Positions 7,907 to 15,773 of a stretch of DNA of 19,870 bases are shown here, in pieces. The position numbers and the translations under genes were made by a program. The notes below the pieces were generated by a model. The model was given only the letters and a program-made list of their open reading frames with translations, was not told the DNA's origin and made no database searches. Source of the DNA: Pseudomonadota bacterium (GTDB taxonomy: Bacteria > Pseudomonadota > Gammaproteobacteria > Burkholderiales > Burkholderiaceae_C); the NCBI GenBank assembly GCA_023460715.1, contig JAEWPH010000079.1, positions 1 to 19,870 of the forward strand, read 5' to 3'. The stretch's first letter is position 1, and the number at the start of each line of letters is the position of its first letter.

Positions 7907-10682
7907 CTTGGATTTCGAACTGTGGAGCGGTGGCCGCCGACGACGCCTTGCTCGGCGCCAGCGGGCGGTTGTTGGCTGTGGTGACCTGGCAACCCTCGGC
8001 GCCGGCCAAGCTGAACTGCAGCGGTGCTGCAAAGCCCTTGAGGGAGAAATCCACCTCACGTCCATCGGCCTGGGGCTTCCAGCTTTCCAGGCGGGCGTTC
8101 GCGTCGCGCAGGTAGGGGCGCGGCAATCCGGCGGGCACATTGCCACTGGCACCCGCCGTCTGGAGCCAGGCCGAGGTGCCCGTCAGATGGACGTAGCGGC
8201 CCTCGACACCATCGCGGAAGCCGGCCACTCCCTGGCTGGCGGCCAGTGACGGAACGCCCAGGTCGGCCGGCAGCCGCACCGTGCGCAGTGCGCCATCGCC
8301 GCGCAAGCGCCAGCCCTGGCCGTCGCGGGCGATCGCGAAGCTGTGGAAGTCGTGCACCTTGCGGATGAATTCCGACGCGTACACGGGGTGCAGCGGCTGG
8401 GCCATCGCCCAGCGGTACACCTTGTGCAAGGCATTGAGCCCGGCGCGCTTGCTGGCCGAGTACACGTGGTAGTAGATGTCCACCGGCTTGATGCGGCGCG
8501 GCTTGTCGGTCATCTCGAAGCTCTCGATCACGCGCTCGAAACCGTAGTACGGGCCACGCCAGAGGTTGGTGTAGATGTTCTCGTTGGTGATGGGGGCGTA
8601 GACCTGCAGGTGGCCGTTCTTGTAGATGCCGTGCGCGCCGACGGCGGTGAGCGAGGGGTTGGCCCGGGTGATGGAGGTGTCGCCGCCATTCATGTTGAGC
8701 AGCCCGGCCTTGTCGGTGATCTCCAGCGCCTCGGCGTTGGGGGCTGTGTCGCCGGACCACAGCAGGATCTTTACCGGCTTGCCCTGGGGCGCCAGGCGCT
8801 GATTGATGTAGTTGCTGGAGCCCACGATCTCGCGCGTCAGATCCATCGTGTAGCCGGGCAGGCTCAGGTTGACGGCCGCTTCCGCGTTGTCCTTGAACAG
8901 GCCGTGCTTGACGCTCTGGTCCCACAGGAACGGGTGGGAATAGGTGTGGCTCGCGACTTCCACGTGCGGCAGACGGAACATGCGGCGCGCAATGTCTTCC
9001 AGTTGCTTGCTCATCTCCGGGTGCAGCCCGTGGGGTGCGACCTCGGCCTCGATGACCGACATGGTCTGTGGAACCTTGTACTTCTCGAAGATATCCTTGA
9101 GCAGCACCTCGGCGGCAATGGGGCTGCCGGGCAGTTCGGCCAGCGATGGGAAGCCATCTCCGTCGACATGCGAGAAGAACAGCCGGCGGCCGTTTTCGGT
9201 CGTGACGTCCGGCACCGGCAGGGGGGGCAGCGAGAGCGCCCGGGAAATGAAGGCGAACGGGTCGATCACCCAGCGGGCGTATTCGGTGCCCGGAATCTCC
9301 ACCAGGGCATACGGGTCGAGGATGAAGCCGCCCCAGGGCGTGAGGGCACCTGCCACAAACGACTGGCCGCGCTGGTCGCGGAACTCGATGAGCGGCTCCG
9401 CGGTGCGCTGCTGCGCGGCCGTCAGCCGGACCGGTTCGAACTGCCGCTCCGGGCGCGCAGGCGCGATTTCGAAGCCCATCATGGCGTGCTGGGCGACGGT
9501 ACGCAGCTCTCCCTGGTGCAGCGGCGCATTGGTCTGGATGCCCAGGCGGTCCGCGAAGGCCTTGTCGGGCTGCATGCCGAAATCGCCGATCATGGCCAGC
9601 GGCATGCCCTCGGCCATGCGCGCCTGCAGCCACTGGCTCAGGCGGCGGCTGTGGGCTTCGGGGACGAAGCCGGAAAACCACGTGACCACGCCGGCATACC
9701 GGTCGCGCAGCACGCCTTCGGGCAGCGGCTTGCGCACGTCGGCATAGTCCACCACATATCCCATGTGGTTCAGGGGCATCTGCAGGAAGCGGTGGGCGTT
9801 GGCGTAGTTGAGCGCCGGCGACTCGCCACTGTCGTACATGAAGAGCACCCGCCGGGCTACCAGCTCGACGCCGCCGACGCCCATGGTGTGCATGGCGCTG
9901 TCGGTCACCCAGGGAATGAAACCCAGTTCCTTGATGCGCTGCGCCGTCTGGCGTGCCTGTTCCCGGTCATGCGGCGGCACGTAGTCGATGGCCAGCACCG
10001 GCAGCTGGTAGCGCTCGCGCACGGTGCGCAACTGGCCCAGCAGCCATTCCCGGTCGGCGGGGGGAACGTCTTCATAGCGGCGCGCGCCGGCATTCCAGCC
10101 CTTGTACAGCGACTCGGCCGCCACCATGCGGATCTTGTCGCGCACGCGCTCCACGATCTCGAAGCCCCGGTTCTGGATGAGCTGGATGCCTGGGAAGCGG
10201 CTGTGCAGCGTCTCGATCACACGCACCAGCCCCGCCTGCTGCGCGGCCTCGTCGAACTGGTTCGCGAGACGATACGAGTCCATGGTGTCGAGGAAGAATC
10301 CGCGGTAGCCCTGCTGCCACAGCGGGGCGATCACCCGCGTGGCGAAGAATTCGGGCCACTGCGCAGGCGTCTGGTCGATTACCTCGGAGTCCCAGGCACC
10401 ATTGCGCGCAAGTCTCCACGCGGCCGGAATGTCGGGGTAATAGGGGCGGGACGATTGCACCTCGGCGACGGATACGTAGGCGTAAAGCTCGCTGCCCGTC
10501 GTGTTGCGGTAGCGCACCGGGTCCTGCCCGTGGCCCGGTTCGATGACCGCGATGTCGAACACCTTCAGATCGGCCAGCGGGGCTTGGGCGCCGTAATGCA
10601 GCGCCACTGCCGGCTCGGCGCGCGCACCCATCGCAAGACACAAACCCAGGCACAGCAGCAGAAGATTCAGCAAACGTGTCAC
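7866..10682 (-). CDS. pelA: PelA, bifunctional Pel hydrolase/deacetylase
   Basis: PelA is a periplasmic enzyme that partly deacetylates Pel and can also cleave it. The 938-residue length agrees with the family (about 948). A signal peptide spans about 1-22 (hydrophobic LLNLLLLCLGLCLAMG, then ARA-EP). Residues 25-275 are the TIM-barrel glycoside hydrolase, with acidic residues in FFLDTMDSY (D132) and MVAAESLYKGW (E190) as likely active-site residues. Residues 275-480 form a Rossmann-like linker region. About 500-780 is the CE4-like deacetylase: D507-G-D509 in FFSHVDGDGF is the Asp motif, and H579 and H583 in ASHTYSHP are the metal ligands. The C-terminal 150 residues fit a beta-jelly roll. The start is GTG, the only upstream start that keeps the full signal peptide; no Shine-Dalgarno is obvious. 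It is the first gene of the operon. Confidence 0.96.
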   Translation of the reverse strand: MTRLLNLLLLCLGLCLAMGARAEPAVALHYGAQAPLADLKVFDIAVIEPGHGQDPVRYRNTTGSELYAYVSVAEVQSSRPYYPDIPAAWRLARNGAWDSEVIDQTPAQWPEFFATRVIAPLWQQGYRGFFLDTMDSYRLANQFDEAAQQAGLVRVIETLHSRFPGIQLIQNRGFEIVERVRDKIRMVAAESLYKGWNAGARRYEDVPPADREWLLGQLRTVRERYQLPVLAIDYVPPHDREQARQTAQRIKELGFIPWVTDSAMHTMGVGGVELVARRVLFMYDSGESPALNYANAHRFLQMPLNHMGYVVDYADVRKPLPEGVLRDRYAGVVTWFSGFVPEAHSRRLSQWLQARMAEGMPLAMIGDFGMQPDKAFADRLGIQTNAPLHQGELRTVAQHAMMGFEIAPARPERQFEPVRLTAAQQRTAEPLIEFRDQRGQSFVAGALTPWGGFILDPYALVEIPGTEYARWVIDPFAFISRALSLPPLPVPDVTTENGRRLFFSHVDGDGFPSLAELPGSPIAAEVLLKDIFEKYKVPQTMSVIEAEVAPHGLHPEMSKQLEDIARRMFRLPHVEVASHTYSHPFLWDQSVKHGLFKDNAEAAVNLSLPGYTMDLTREIVGSSNYINQRLAPQGKPVKILLWSGDTAPNAEALEITDKAGLLNMNGGDTSITRANPSLTAVGAHGIYKNGHLQVYAPITNENIYTNLWRGPYYGFERVIESFEMTDKPRRIKPVDIYYHVYSASKRAGLNALHKVYRWAMAQPLHPVYASEFIRKVHDFHSFAIARDGQGWRLRGDGALRTVRLPADLGVPSLAASQGVAGFRDGVEGRYVHLTGTSAWLQTAGASGNVPAGLPRPYLRDANARLESWKPQADGREVDFSLKGFAAPLQFSLAGAEGCQVTTANNRPLAPSKASSAATAPQFEIQDAAAQIRIRCAAR

Positions 10683-10826
10683 AGCAAATTCGACGCTAGA
10701 TGAAGGTTGCCGGCCGGACTGCGCCGTCGGTGCGGCTGTGTCGTGGGCGCGAAGCTGACAGTTTGCGGCGTTCCATGCGAAACAGGGGCCTGCCAGGGGG
10801 AGATACGTCTCGGAGTCAGCCTATAG

Positions 10827-10864
10827 ATAAAAACAATAAGGCCAAAAACTTCGATTGTTTTTAT
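10827..10864. repeat. Perfect 11-bp inverted repeat, operator-like
   Basis: ATAAAAACAAT (10827-10837) is exactly mirrored by ATTGTTTTTAT (10854-10864) with a 16-base spacer. The half-site centres are 27 bp apart, about two and a half helical turns. It lies in the AT-rich core of the pelA-galE divergent region. This is the layout of a binding site for a dimeric or tetrameric regulator. A transcription terminator is less likely because the arms are AT-rich and the loop is long. Confidence 0.55.
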
Positions 10865-10888
10865 TGTATCTGCTCAAGGTACATGATG

Positions 10889-10939
10889 AAGCATGCCGTT
10901 ACAGATAAGTGTAGGTGGATTCCGCCATTTGGCATGCTT
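10889..10939. repeat. Perfect 9-bp inverted repeat upstream of galE
   Basis: AAGCATGCC (10889-10897) pairs with GGCATGCTT (10931-10939) across a 33-base spacer. Inside the spacer is an imperfect palindrome, GGTGGATTCCGCC (10914-10926). Each arm contains the palindromic core GCATGC, so each could be a half-site or a full small site. If transcribed toward galE it could also fold as a leader stem. Confidence 0.4.
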
Positions 10940-11006
10940 TTGCCAGGGGCGGAACGGTGACAATCCCCATTGCCATGGCCGAGCGACTCGGCGGCTTTGA
11001 CTTGAA

Positions 11007-11011
11007 AAGGA
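11007..11011 (+). promoter_or_regulatory. Ribosome binding site of galE
   Basis: AAGGA lies six bases before the GTG start of galE. It supports the GTG at 11018 as the true start, which also places the dinucleotide-binding loop at the very N-terminus as is normal for GalE. Confidence 0.8.
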
Positions 11012-11017
11012 CCTACC

Positions 11018-12028
11018 GTGATTCTTGTAACAGGCGGCGCAGGCTTCATCGGCTCGCACACCTGCGTGGCACTTGCCGAAGCGCAGATCCCTTATCTCAT
11101 CCTGGACAACTTCTGCAACAGCCGCCGTTCGGTGCTCGAGCGCTTGGAGCGCATCACCGGGAAGGCGCCGCAGTGGATCGAGGGCGATGTGCGTGACGGC
11201 GCGCTGGTCGAGCGTGTGCTTAAGGAGCACGCCATCGAAGGCGTCATCCACTTCGCGGCCTTGAAGGCGGTGGGCGAGTCGGTGCGCGAACCCCTGCGTT
11301 ACTACGACAACAATGTGGCCGGGACGGTGACGCTGCTGCGGGCCATGCAGTCGGCCGGCGTGCGCACGCTGGTGTTTTCCTCATCCGCCACGGTGTACGG
11401 CGAGCCTGCCACGCTGCCGATCCAGGAGGATTTCCCTCTGTCGGCCACCAATCCCTATGGCTGGACCAAGCTGATGATGGAGCAGGTGCTGGCCGATGTG
11501 GACCACGCCGAGCCGGGGCAGTGGCGGATCGCGCGACTGCGTTACTTCAACCCCGTGGGCGCGCACGAGAGCGGCCTGATCGGTGAGGACCCGCAGGACG
11601 TGCCCAACAATCTGCTGCCCTACGTGGCGCAGGTGGCCGTGGGTCTGCGCGAGTCGCTCAGCGTCTATGGCGACGACTATCCCACGCCCGACGGTACGGG
11701 CGTGCGCGACTACATCCATGTCTGCGATCTGGCGGATGGCCATGTGGCCGCGCTGCGCTACCTGCGCCAGAACCCGGGCCTGTTGACCGTCAACCTGGGC
11801 ACCGGCCGCCCCGTGTCGGTGCTGGAGATGGTGCGCGGCTTTGAGCGTGCGAGCGGCCGGCCCGTGCCCTACAAGATCGTGGCGCGCCGCCCGGGCGATG
11901 TCGCCCAGTGCTGGGCCGACCCGGCGCTGGCCGAGCAACTGCTGAGCTGGCGCGCACGGCTCGATCTGGACCGCATGTGCCAGGACGCCTGGCGTTGGCA
12001 GGACGGAACGGCCCGCACGCTGGCCTGA
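11018..12028 (+). CDS. galE: UDP-glucose/UDP-N-acetylglucosamine 4-epimerase, GalE type
   Basis: Short-chain dehydrogenase/reductase epimerase that uses bound NAD to invert C4 of UDP-hexoses. At 336 residues it has the usual GalE length and aligns by eye with E. coli GalE throughout. Visible features are the NAD loop TGGAGFIGSH (5-14), catalytic S123 in SSSATVYG, Y147-xxx-K151 in NPYGWTKLM, and the motifs RYFNPVGAH and GTGVRDYIHV. At the position of E. coli Tyr299 this protein has Cys298 (in AQCWAD). A small residue there is known to allow UDP-GlcNAc/UDP-GalNAc as well as UDP-Glc/UDP-Gal. Its divergent position next to the pel operon, whose polymer contains GalNAc/GalN, suggests a role in supplying UDP-GalNAc (inference). 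The GTG start is backed by a Shine-Dalgarno sequence. Confidence 0.95.
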   Translation: MILVTGGAGFIGSHTCVALAEAQIPYLILDNFCNSRRSVLERLERITGKAPQWIEGDVRDGALVERVLKEHAIEGVIHFAALKAVGESVREPLRYYDNNVAGTVTLLRAMQSAGVRTLVFSSSATVYGEPATLPIQEDFPLSATNPYGWTKLMMEQVLADVDHAEPGQWRIARLRYFNPVGAHESGLIGEDPQDVPNNLLPYVAQVAVGLRESLSVYGDDYPTPDGTGVRDYIHVCDLADGHVAALRYLRQNPGLLTVNLGTGRPVSVLEMVRGFERASGRPVPYKIVARRPGDVAQCWADPALAEQLLSWRARLDLDRMCQDAWRWQDGTARTLA

Positions 12029-12045
12029 TTGACACAGTCCCGCAG

Positions 12046-12088
12046 CCCGCCGCTACGGCACCGTCGCGTGCCTGCCGTGACGGGCGGG
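12046..12088. terminator. Possible bidirectional terminator hairpin between galE and the symporter gene
   Basis: In the 87-bp gap between convergent genes, CCCGCC (12046-12051) pairs with GGCGGG (12083-12088), enclosing CGGCA (12056-12060) paired with TGCCG (12073-12077). An alternative pairing is GCTACGG (12052-12058) with CCGTAGC (12091-12097). A stable GC-rich structure between convergent genes fits a terminator, but there is no T-run on either side. Confidence 0.35.
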
Positions 12089-12115
12089 GCCCGTAGCCTG
12101 CCCGTGCGGAGCGCG

Positions 12116-13438
12116 TCAGCCGGCGTGGCTGTTCGCGGAGGCGGGTACGGGATCGGGCTGGGTGTCCAGCGTGGCGGCGTGCACGGCCGCGTCTTCTTCC
12201 GAGAGCAGGGCATCCTCCCACTTGGCCACCACGGCGGCGGCGATCGAGTTGCCCACGGCATTGGTGGCAGAGCGCCCCATGTCCAGGAAGGTGTCCACCC
12301 CGAGGATCAGCAGCAGGCCGGCTTCGGGAATGTCGAAGTGGTTCAGCGTGGCGGCAATCACCACCAGCGACGCGCGCGGCACGCCGGCCATGCCCTTGGA
12401 CGTGAGCATCAGGATCAGCAGCATGGTGATCTGCGTTTCCAGCGGCAGATGGATGCCGTAGGCCTGCGCGATGAACAGCGTGGCGAACGTGCAATAGATC
12501 ATCGACCCGTCGAGGTTGAACGAGTAGCCCATGGGCATCACGAAGCTGGAGATGCGGCGCTTGACGCCGAAACGGTCCAGCGCGTCGAGCAGCTTGGGAT
12601 AGGCGGCCTCGGAGCTGGCCGTGGCGAACGACAGCAGAAAGGCCTCCTTGATCTCCTTGAGCAGCTTGAAGACGCGGCGCCGCAGCGCCACATAGCCCGC
12701 CAGGATCAGCACCCCCCACAGCACGAACAGCGCCAGGTAGAACTCGCCCATGAACACGGCGAACTTCAGCAAGATGCCCAGGCCGTTGACGGCCACGGTG
12801 GCCGCCATGGCGGCCAGCACGGCCACCGGCGCGAACTTCATCACATAGCCCGTGATCTTGAGCATCACGTGCGACAGCTCCTCGATGCCGCGCACCAGGG
12901 TGTGGGCCTTGTCGCCCAGGGCCGCAAGGGCGATGCCGAAGAACATCGAGAACACCACGATCTGCAGGATCTCGTTGTTGGCCATGGCCTCGACGAAGGA
13001 CCGGGGCACGAGGTGGTTGACGAAGTCCTTCAGGGTGAACTTTGACGTGGCCAGCTGCGCCGACTGGCCGGCGTCCGGCAGCGGCAGGTTGAGGCTGGCG
13101 CCGGGCTGCAGCAGGTTGGCCAGCACCAGGCCCAGCAGCAGCGAGATCAGCGAGGCCGTCAGGAACCAGCCCATGGCCTTCAGGAACACGCGTCCGACGG
13201 AGGACGCATCCCCCATGTGGGCGATGCCCACCACCAGCGTGGAGAAGACCAGCGGTGCGATCAGCATCTTGATGAGGCGCAGGAACACGTCGGAAGCGAT
13301 GGAGATGTAGCCCGCGATGCGCGCCGTTTCCTGAGGCTCCAGCACGTTGGCATGGATGAGGTGGCCGATCACGATGCCCAGCACCATGGCGACCAGGATG
13401 CCGAGCGTCGGCGGCAGTTTTCTTTTGCGAAGCAACAT
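12116..13438 (-). CDS. Dicarboxylate/amino acid:cation symporter (DAACS family)
   Basis: Inner-membrane secondary transporter of the GltP/DctA/GltPh family, importing dicarboxylates or acidic amino acids with H+ or Na+. The product has 440 residues and many hydrophobic segments. The conserved transport core is clear: HP1 serine motif TASSEAAYPKL (273-283), TM7 motif MPMGYSFNLDGSMIY (301-315), HP2 motif SKGMAGVPRASLVV (347-360) and TM8 motif GVDTFLDMGRSATNAVGNSI (380-399). Arg389 and Asp382 lie where GltPh-type carriers contact substrate. I cannot tell glutamate/aspartate from C4-dicarboxylate specificity by eye, so no symbol is given. The frame extends 40 codons further upstream, but that part has a low-complexity, non-membrane composition and the ATG at 13438 matches the family N-terminus. 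No Shine-Dalgarno is evident. Confidence 0.9.
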   Translation of the reverse strand: MLLRKRKLPPTLGILVAMVLGIVIGHLIHANVLEPQETARIAGYISIASDVFLRLIKMLIAPLVFSTLVVGIAHMGDASSVGRVFLKAMGWFLTASLISLLLGLVLANLLQPGASLNLPLPDAGQSAQLATSKFTLKDFVNHLVPRSFVEAMANNEILQIVVFSMFFGIALAALGDKAHTLVRGIEELSHVMLKITGYVMKFAPVAVLAAMAATVAVNGLGILLKFAVFMGEFYLALFVLWGVLILAGYVALRRRVFKLLKEIKEAFLLSFATASSEAAYPKLLDALDRFGVKRRISSFVMPMGYSFNLDGSMIYCTFATLFIAQAYGIHLPLETQITMLLILMLTSKGMAGVPRASLVVIAATLNHFDIPEAGLLLILGVDTFLDMGRSATNAVGNSIAAAVVAKWEDALLSEEDAAVHAATLDTQPDPVPASANSHAG

Positions 13439-13477
13439 AGAGAGACAGTTGGCGGGGCCGTCCGCCGCGAGCGGGGC

Positions 13478-13496
13478 TCCCCCGCCGGAAGGGGGA
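13478..13496. repeat. GC hairpin in the symporter leader
   Basis: TCCCCC (13478-13483) and GGGGGA (13491-13496) form a 6-bp stem with a 7-base loop. It lies in the 140-bp divergent gap between the symporter and mutarotase genes. On the symporter side it falls about 40-60 bases before the start codon. No convincing promoter boxes were found in this gap. Confidence 0.3.
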
Positions 13497-13578
13497 AAGG
13501 GGGCGATTGTCCTGCAAGACGGGTTCCTCCCCTTGACGGCCCTCAATCGGTATTGCAACGGGCTTTTACAATGGCCGC

Positions 13579-14448
13579 ATGCCCGATCCCCTGTCCTTGC
13601 CGCCGTCCGTGCGCTCCATTCCGTTCCACGGCCAGCCTGCTTGGCAGATGGCCTTGCCCACCGGAGACACGGTGATCGTGGCCGAACAAGGCGCCCAAGT
13701 GCTGTCCTGGACCACGGCCGATGGTGCCGAGCGGTTCTTCCTCAGCCCGCGCAGCCTGTTCGATGGACACAGCGCCGTGCGCGGTGGCGTGCCGGTGTGC
13801 TTTCCGCAGTTCAACCAGCGCGGGCCTTTGCCCAAGCATGGCTTCGCGCGCAACCTGCCGTGGCGGCTGGAGGGCGGTGACGAGGGCGAGCAGGGCGCCA
13901 CGCTGCGCCTGCTGCTGGAAGACAGCGAGGCGACCCGGCGCTGGTGGCCCGAACATGCCTTTGATGCGCGGCTGGCGGTCACGCTCGGCGCCGGCACCTT
14001 GCGGCTGGAGCTGTCCGTGCACAACCCGGGCCCGACCGCGTGGGACTTCACCGCCGCACTGCACGGTTATCTGCACGTGGACGACATCGGCGGCACCCGC
14101 CTGGACGGCCTGGACGGCCAGGCCCGCTGGGACACCGTGGCCGATGTGCGCGATGTGCAGCGCGGGCCGGTCACCTTCGCCGGCGAATACGACAGCGTTT
14201 TTGCCGCCGCGCCGGCACCCCTGCAACTGCACCAGGCCGGCGGCGGCCGGCTGTCGATCGCCCAGAGCCCGGAGTGGGGTAACACGGTGGTCTGGAACCC
14301 CGGCGCCACCCTTTGCGCGGCGTTGCCGGACATGCCCGCCGACGGCTACCGGCAGATGCTGTGCGTCGAAGCCGCCTGCATCGACCAGCCCGTGCCCATG
14401 GCGCCCGGCGCCCGGTGGTCGGGCTGGCAGCAGTTGCAGGTTCTCTGA
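13579..14448 (+). CDS. D-hexose-6-phosphate mutarotase homologue (YeaD/aldose 1-epimerase family)
   Basis: A cytosolic beta-sandwich enzyme of the aldose-1-epimerase superfamily, YeaD-like branch, members of which interconvert the anomers of glucose-6-phosphate and related hexose phosphates. The 289-residue product has the expected pattern: an early strand region with [12 protein letters not shown] (38-49), [25 protein letters not shown] with the first conserved His, [11 protein letters not shown] holding a second His, VWNPG, and MLCVEAACI with the conserved catalytic-type Glu. The start ATG has no good Shine-Dalgarno, and an out-of-frame ATG lies 8 bases before it. It is divergent from the symporter gene and is followed 34 bp downstream by hisF, so it may be co-transcribed with the his genes. 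The substrate is inferred from the family only. Confidence 0.87.
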   Translation: MPDPLSLPPSVRSIPFHGQPAWQMALPTGDTVIVAEQGAQVLSWTTADGAERFFLSPRSLFDGHSAVRGGVPVCFPQFNQRGPLPKHGFARNLPWRLEGGDEGEQGATLRLLLEDSEATRRWWPEHAFDARLAVTLGAGTLRLELSVHNPGPTAWDFTAALHGYLHVDDIGGTRLDGLDGQARWDTVADVRDVQRGPVTFAGEYDSVFAAAPAPLQLHQAGGGRLSIAQSPEWGNTVVWNPGATLCAALPDMPADGYRQMLCVEAACIDQPVPMAPGARWSGWQQLQVL

Positions 14449-14482
14449 TTTCCCGTCTTTTCTCTCTTCTGGAGCGTCTCCC

Positions 14483-15262
14483 ATGCTGGCCAAGCGCATC
14501 ATTCCCTGCCTCGACGTGACCGGCGGTCGCGTGGTGAAAGGGGTCAATTTCGTCGAACTGCGCGATGCGGGCGATCCGGTCGAGATCGCCGCGCGCTACA
14601 ACGCGCAGGGCGCCGACGAACTGACCTTTTTGGACATCACGGCCACCAGCGACGGACGTGACCTGATCCTGCCCATCATCGAGGCCGTCGCCAGCCAGGT
14701 GTTCATTCCCCTGACCGTCGGCGGCGGTGTGCGCACCGTCGAGGATGTGCGCCGCCTGCTCAACGCCGGCGCGGACAAGACCAGCTTCAATTCCGCCGCG
14801 CTGGCCAACCCCGATGTGATCAATGCAGCATCGGACAAGTACGGCGCCCAGTGCATCGTCGTGGCCATCGACGCCAAGCGCCGCCAGGGCGACGATGTGG
14901 CGGCGCGGGGCGAAGGCTGGGACGTGTACAGCCACGGCGGGCGCAAGAACACGGGCCTGGACGCCGTGCAGTGGGCCAGCGAGATGGCGCGCCGCGGCGC
15001 GGGTGAGATCCTGCTGACCAGCATGGACCGCGATGGCACCAAGTCCGGCTTCGACCTGCAGCTGACGCGGGCCGTGAGCGACGCGGTCAGCGTGCCGGTG
15101 ATCGCCTCCGGCGGCGTCGGCAACCTGGAGCATCTGGCCGACGGCGTGCAGCAGGGCGGCGCCGATGCCGTGCTGGCCGCCAGCATCTTCCATTACGGCG
15201 AGTTCACGGTGGGCCAGGCCAAGGACCGCATGGCCGAGCGCGGCATTCCGGTACGCCGCTGA
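14483..15262 (+). CDS. hisF: HisF, imidazole glycerol phosphate synthase cyclase subunit
   Basis: HisF closes the imidazole ring in histidine biosynthesis, taking ammonia from the glutaminase HisH and converting PRFAR to imidazole glycerol phosphate and AICAR. The 259-residue (beta/alpha)8 barrel is full length. The start [20 protein letters not shown] is canonical, with catalytic Asp11 and Asp130 (in VVAIDAKR). The phosphate-binding segments [10 protein letters not shown] (80-89) and [11 protein letters not shown] are intact. A GGAG sequence about eight bases before the ATG supports the start. Its usual operon partners hisH and hisA are not immediately upstream and not elsewhere in the window; a mutarotase gene precedes it instead. 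hisI follows after a repeat-containing gap. Confidence 0.98.
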   Translation: MLAKRIIPCLDVTGGRVVKGVNFVELRDAGDPVEIAARYNAQGADELTFLDITATSDGRDLILPIIEAVASQVFIPLTVGGGVRTVEDVRRLLNAGADKTSFNSAALANPDVINAASDKYGAQCIVVAIDAKRRQGDDVAARGEGWDVYSHGGRKNTGLDAVQWASEMARRGAGEILLTSMDRDGTKSGFDLQLTRAVSDAVSVPVIASGGVGNLEHLADGVQQGGADAVLAASIFHYGEFTVGQAKDRMAERGIPVRR

Positions 15263-15289
15263 GCGGGTCTCAGGACGTCATTTGAGTGA

Positions 15290-15331
15290 AATAGGCCTCT
15301 AGCGCTTATGGAATAAGCGCATCATGCTATT
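15290..15331. repeat. REP-like hairpin element between hisF and hisI
   Basis: A perfect 8-bp stem, GCGCTTAT (15302-15309) and ATAAGCGC (15313-15320), with a 3-base loop is flanked by an outer pair AATAG (15290-15294) and CTATT (15327-15331). The surrounding sequence is AT-richer than the neighbouring genes. From memory it resembles short dispersed intergenic repeats common in Acidovorax and related Comamonadaceae, but copy number cannot be judged from one window. It could modulate hisF/hisI mRNA stability or act as a weak terminator; a short A-run (15333-15338) follows. Confidence 0.6.
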
Positions 15332-15378
15332 AAAAAATGAGTGATGCTGCGCTGCAGCAAATGAAAGACAATGCTCCG

Positions 15379-15768
15379 ATGAACTGGCTCGACGAAGTGA
15401 AGTGGGATGCCCAGGGCCTGGTGCCCGCCATTGCGCAGGAGCAGGGCTCCGGCGATGTGCTGATGTTCGCCTGGATGAACCGCGAGGCCCTGCAGAAGAC
15501 GGCCGAGCTGGGCCGCGCGGTGTACTTCAGCCGCTCGCGCGGCAAGCTGTGGTTCAAGGGCGAGGAGTCCGGCCACGTGCAGACCGTGCACGAGATCCGG
15601 CTGGACTGCGACAACGACGTCGTGCTGCTCAAGGTGACGCAGCAAGGCCACGAGCCCGGCATCGCCTGCCACACCGGCCGCCACAGCTGCTTCTTCAGCG
15701 TGCTGAAGGACGGCGCCTGGCAGGCCGTCGACCCGGTCTTGAAAGACCCCGAATCCATCTACAAGTGA
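15379..15768 (+). CDS. hisI: HisI, phosphoribosyl-AMP cyclohydrolase
   Basis: Opens the purine ring of phosphoribosyl-AMP in the third step of histidine biosynthesis; a Zn/Mg enzyme. From the chosen ATG it has 129 residues starting [10 protein letters not shown], the usual start for betaproteobacterial HisI as I recall it. The core is intact: [20 protein letters not shown] (51-70), the metal motif [11 protein letters not shown] with D76/D78/D80, and [10 protein letters not shown] with Cys97, His98 and Cys104. An ATG at 15337 is in frame and would add 14 residues, but it lies against the repeat element and the extra residues are not family-like. The gene stands alone from hisE (monofunctional HisI), with only 5 bp between them. 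Confidence 0.96.
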   Translation: MNWLDEVKWDAQGLVPAIAQEQGSGDVLMFAWMNREALQKTAELGRAVYFSRSRGKLWFKGEESGHVQTVHEIRLDCDNDVVLLKVTQQGHEPGIACHTGRHSCFFSVLKDGAWQAVDPVLKDPESIYK

Positions 15769-15773
15769 CCTCC

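Larger units (their letters stand above)
10683..11017. promoter_or_regulatory. Divergent regulatory region between pelA and galE
   Basis: This 335-bp gap holds no credible gene and must carry the promoters of both the pel operon (minus) and galE (plus). Its centre (about 10820-10910) is markedly AT-rich compared with its surroundings, as expected for promoters or protein-binding DNA. It contains two perfect inverted repeats, listed separately, and near galE a small hairpin, GCCGAG (10978-10983) with CTCGGC (10987-10992). I could not find a -35/-10 pair with good spacing on either strand, so transcription starts are unassigned. An activator-dependent or alternative promoter is possible. Confidence 0.6.

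Noticed and set aside
8343..10703. 786-codon open frame on the plus strand opposite pelA
   Set aside because: It mirrors PelA codons; the product is His/Val/Gln-rich with no family features, and PelA is certain on the other strand.
10929..10943. Sigma-54-like promoter TTGGCATGCTTTTGC before galE
   Set aside because: There are only 9 bases between the GG and GC elements, whereas sigma-54 promoters need 10. The upper element is also TGGCAT rather than TGGCAC.
10700..10960. 86-codon open frame in the pelA-galE gap
   Set aside because: It crosses the AT-rich regulatory core and both inverted repeats, has no ribosome binding site, and its translation shows no recognisable features.
13439..13558. 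40-codon N-terminal extension of the symporter
   Set aside because: The extension is Pro/Gly/Ala-rich and unlike DAACS N-termini. The ATG at 13438 gives a normal family start.
15337..15378. Upstream start of hisI adding 14 residues
   Set aside because: The ATG abuts the hairpin repeat and A-run, and the added residues are not family-like. The start at 15379 gives the normal HisI length and N-terminus.
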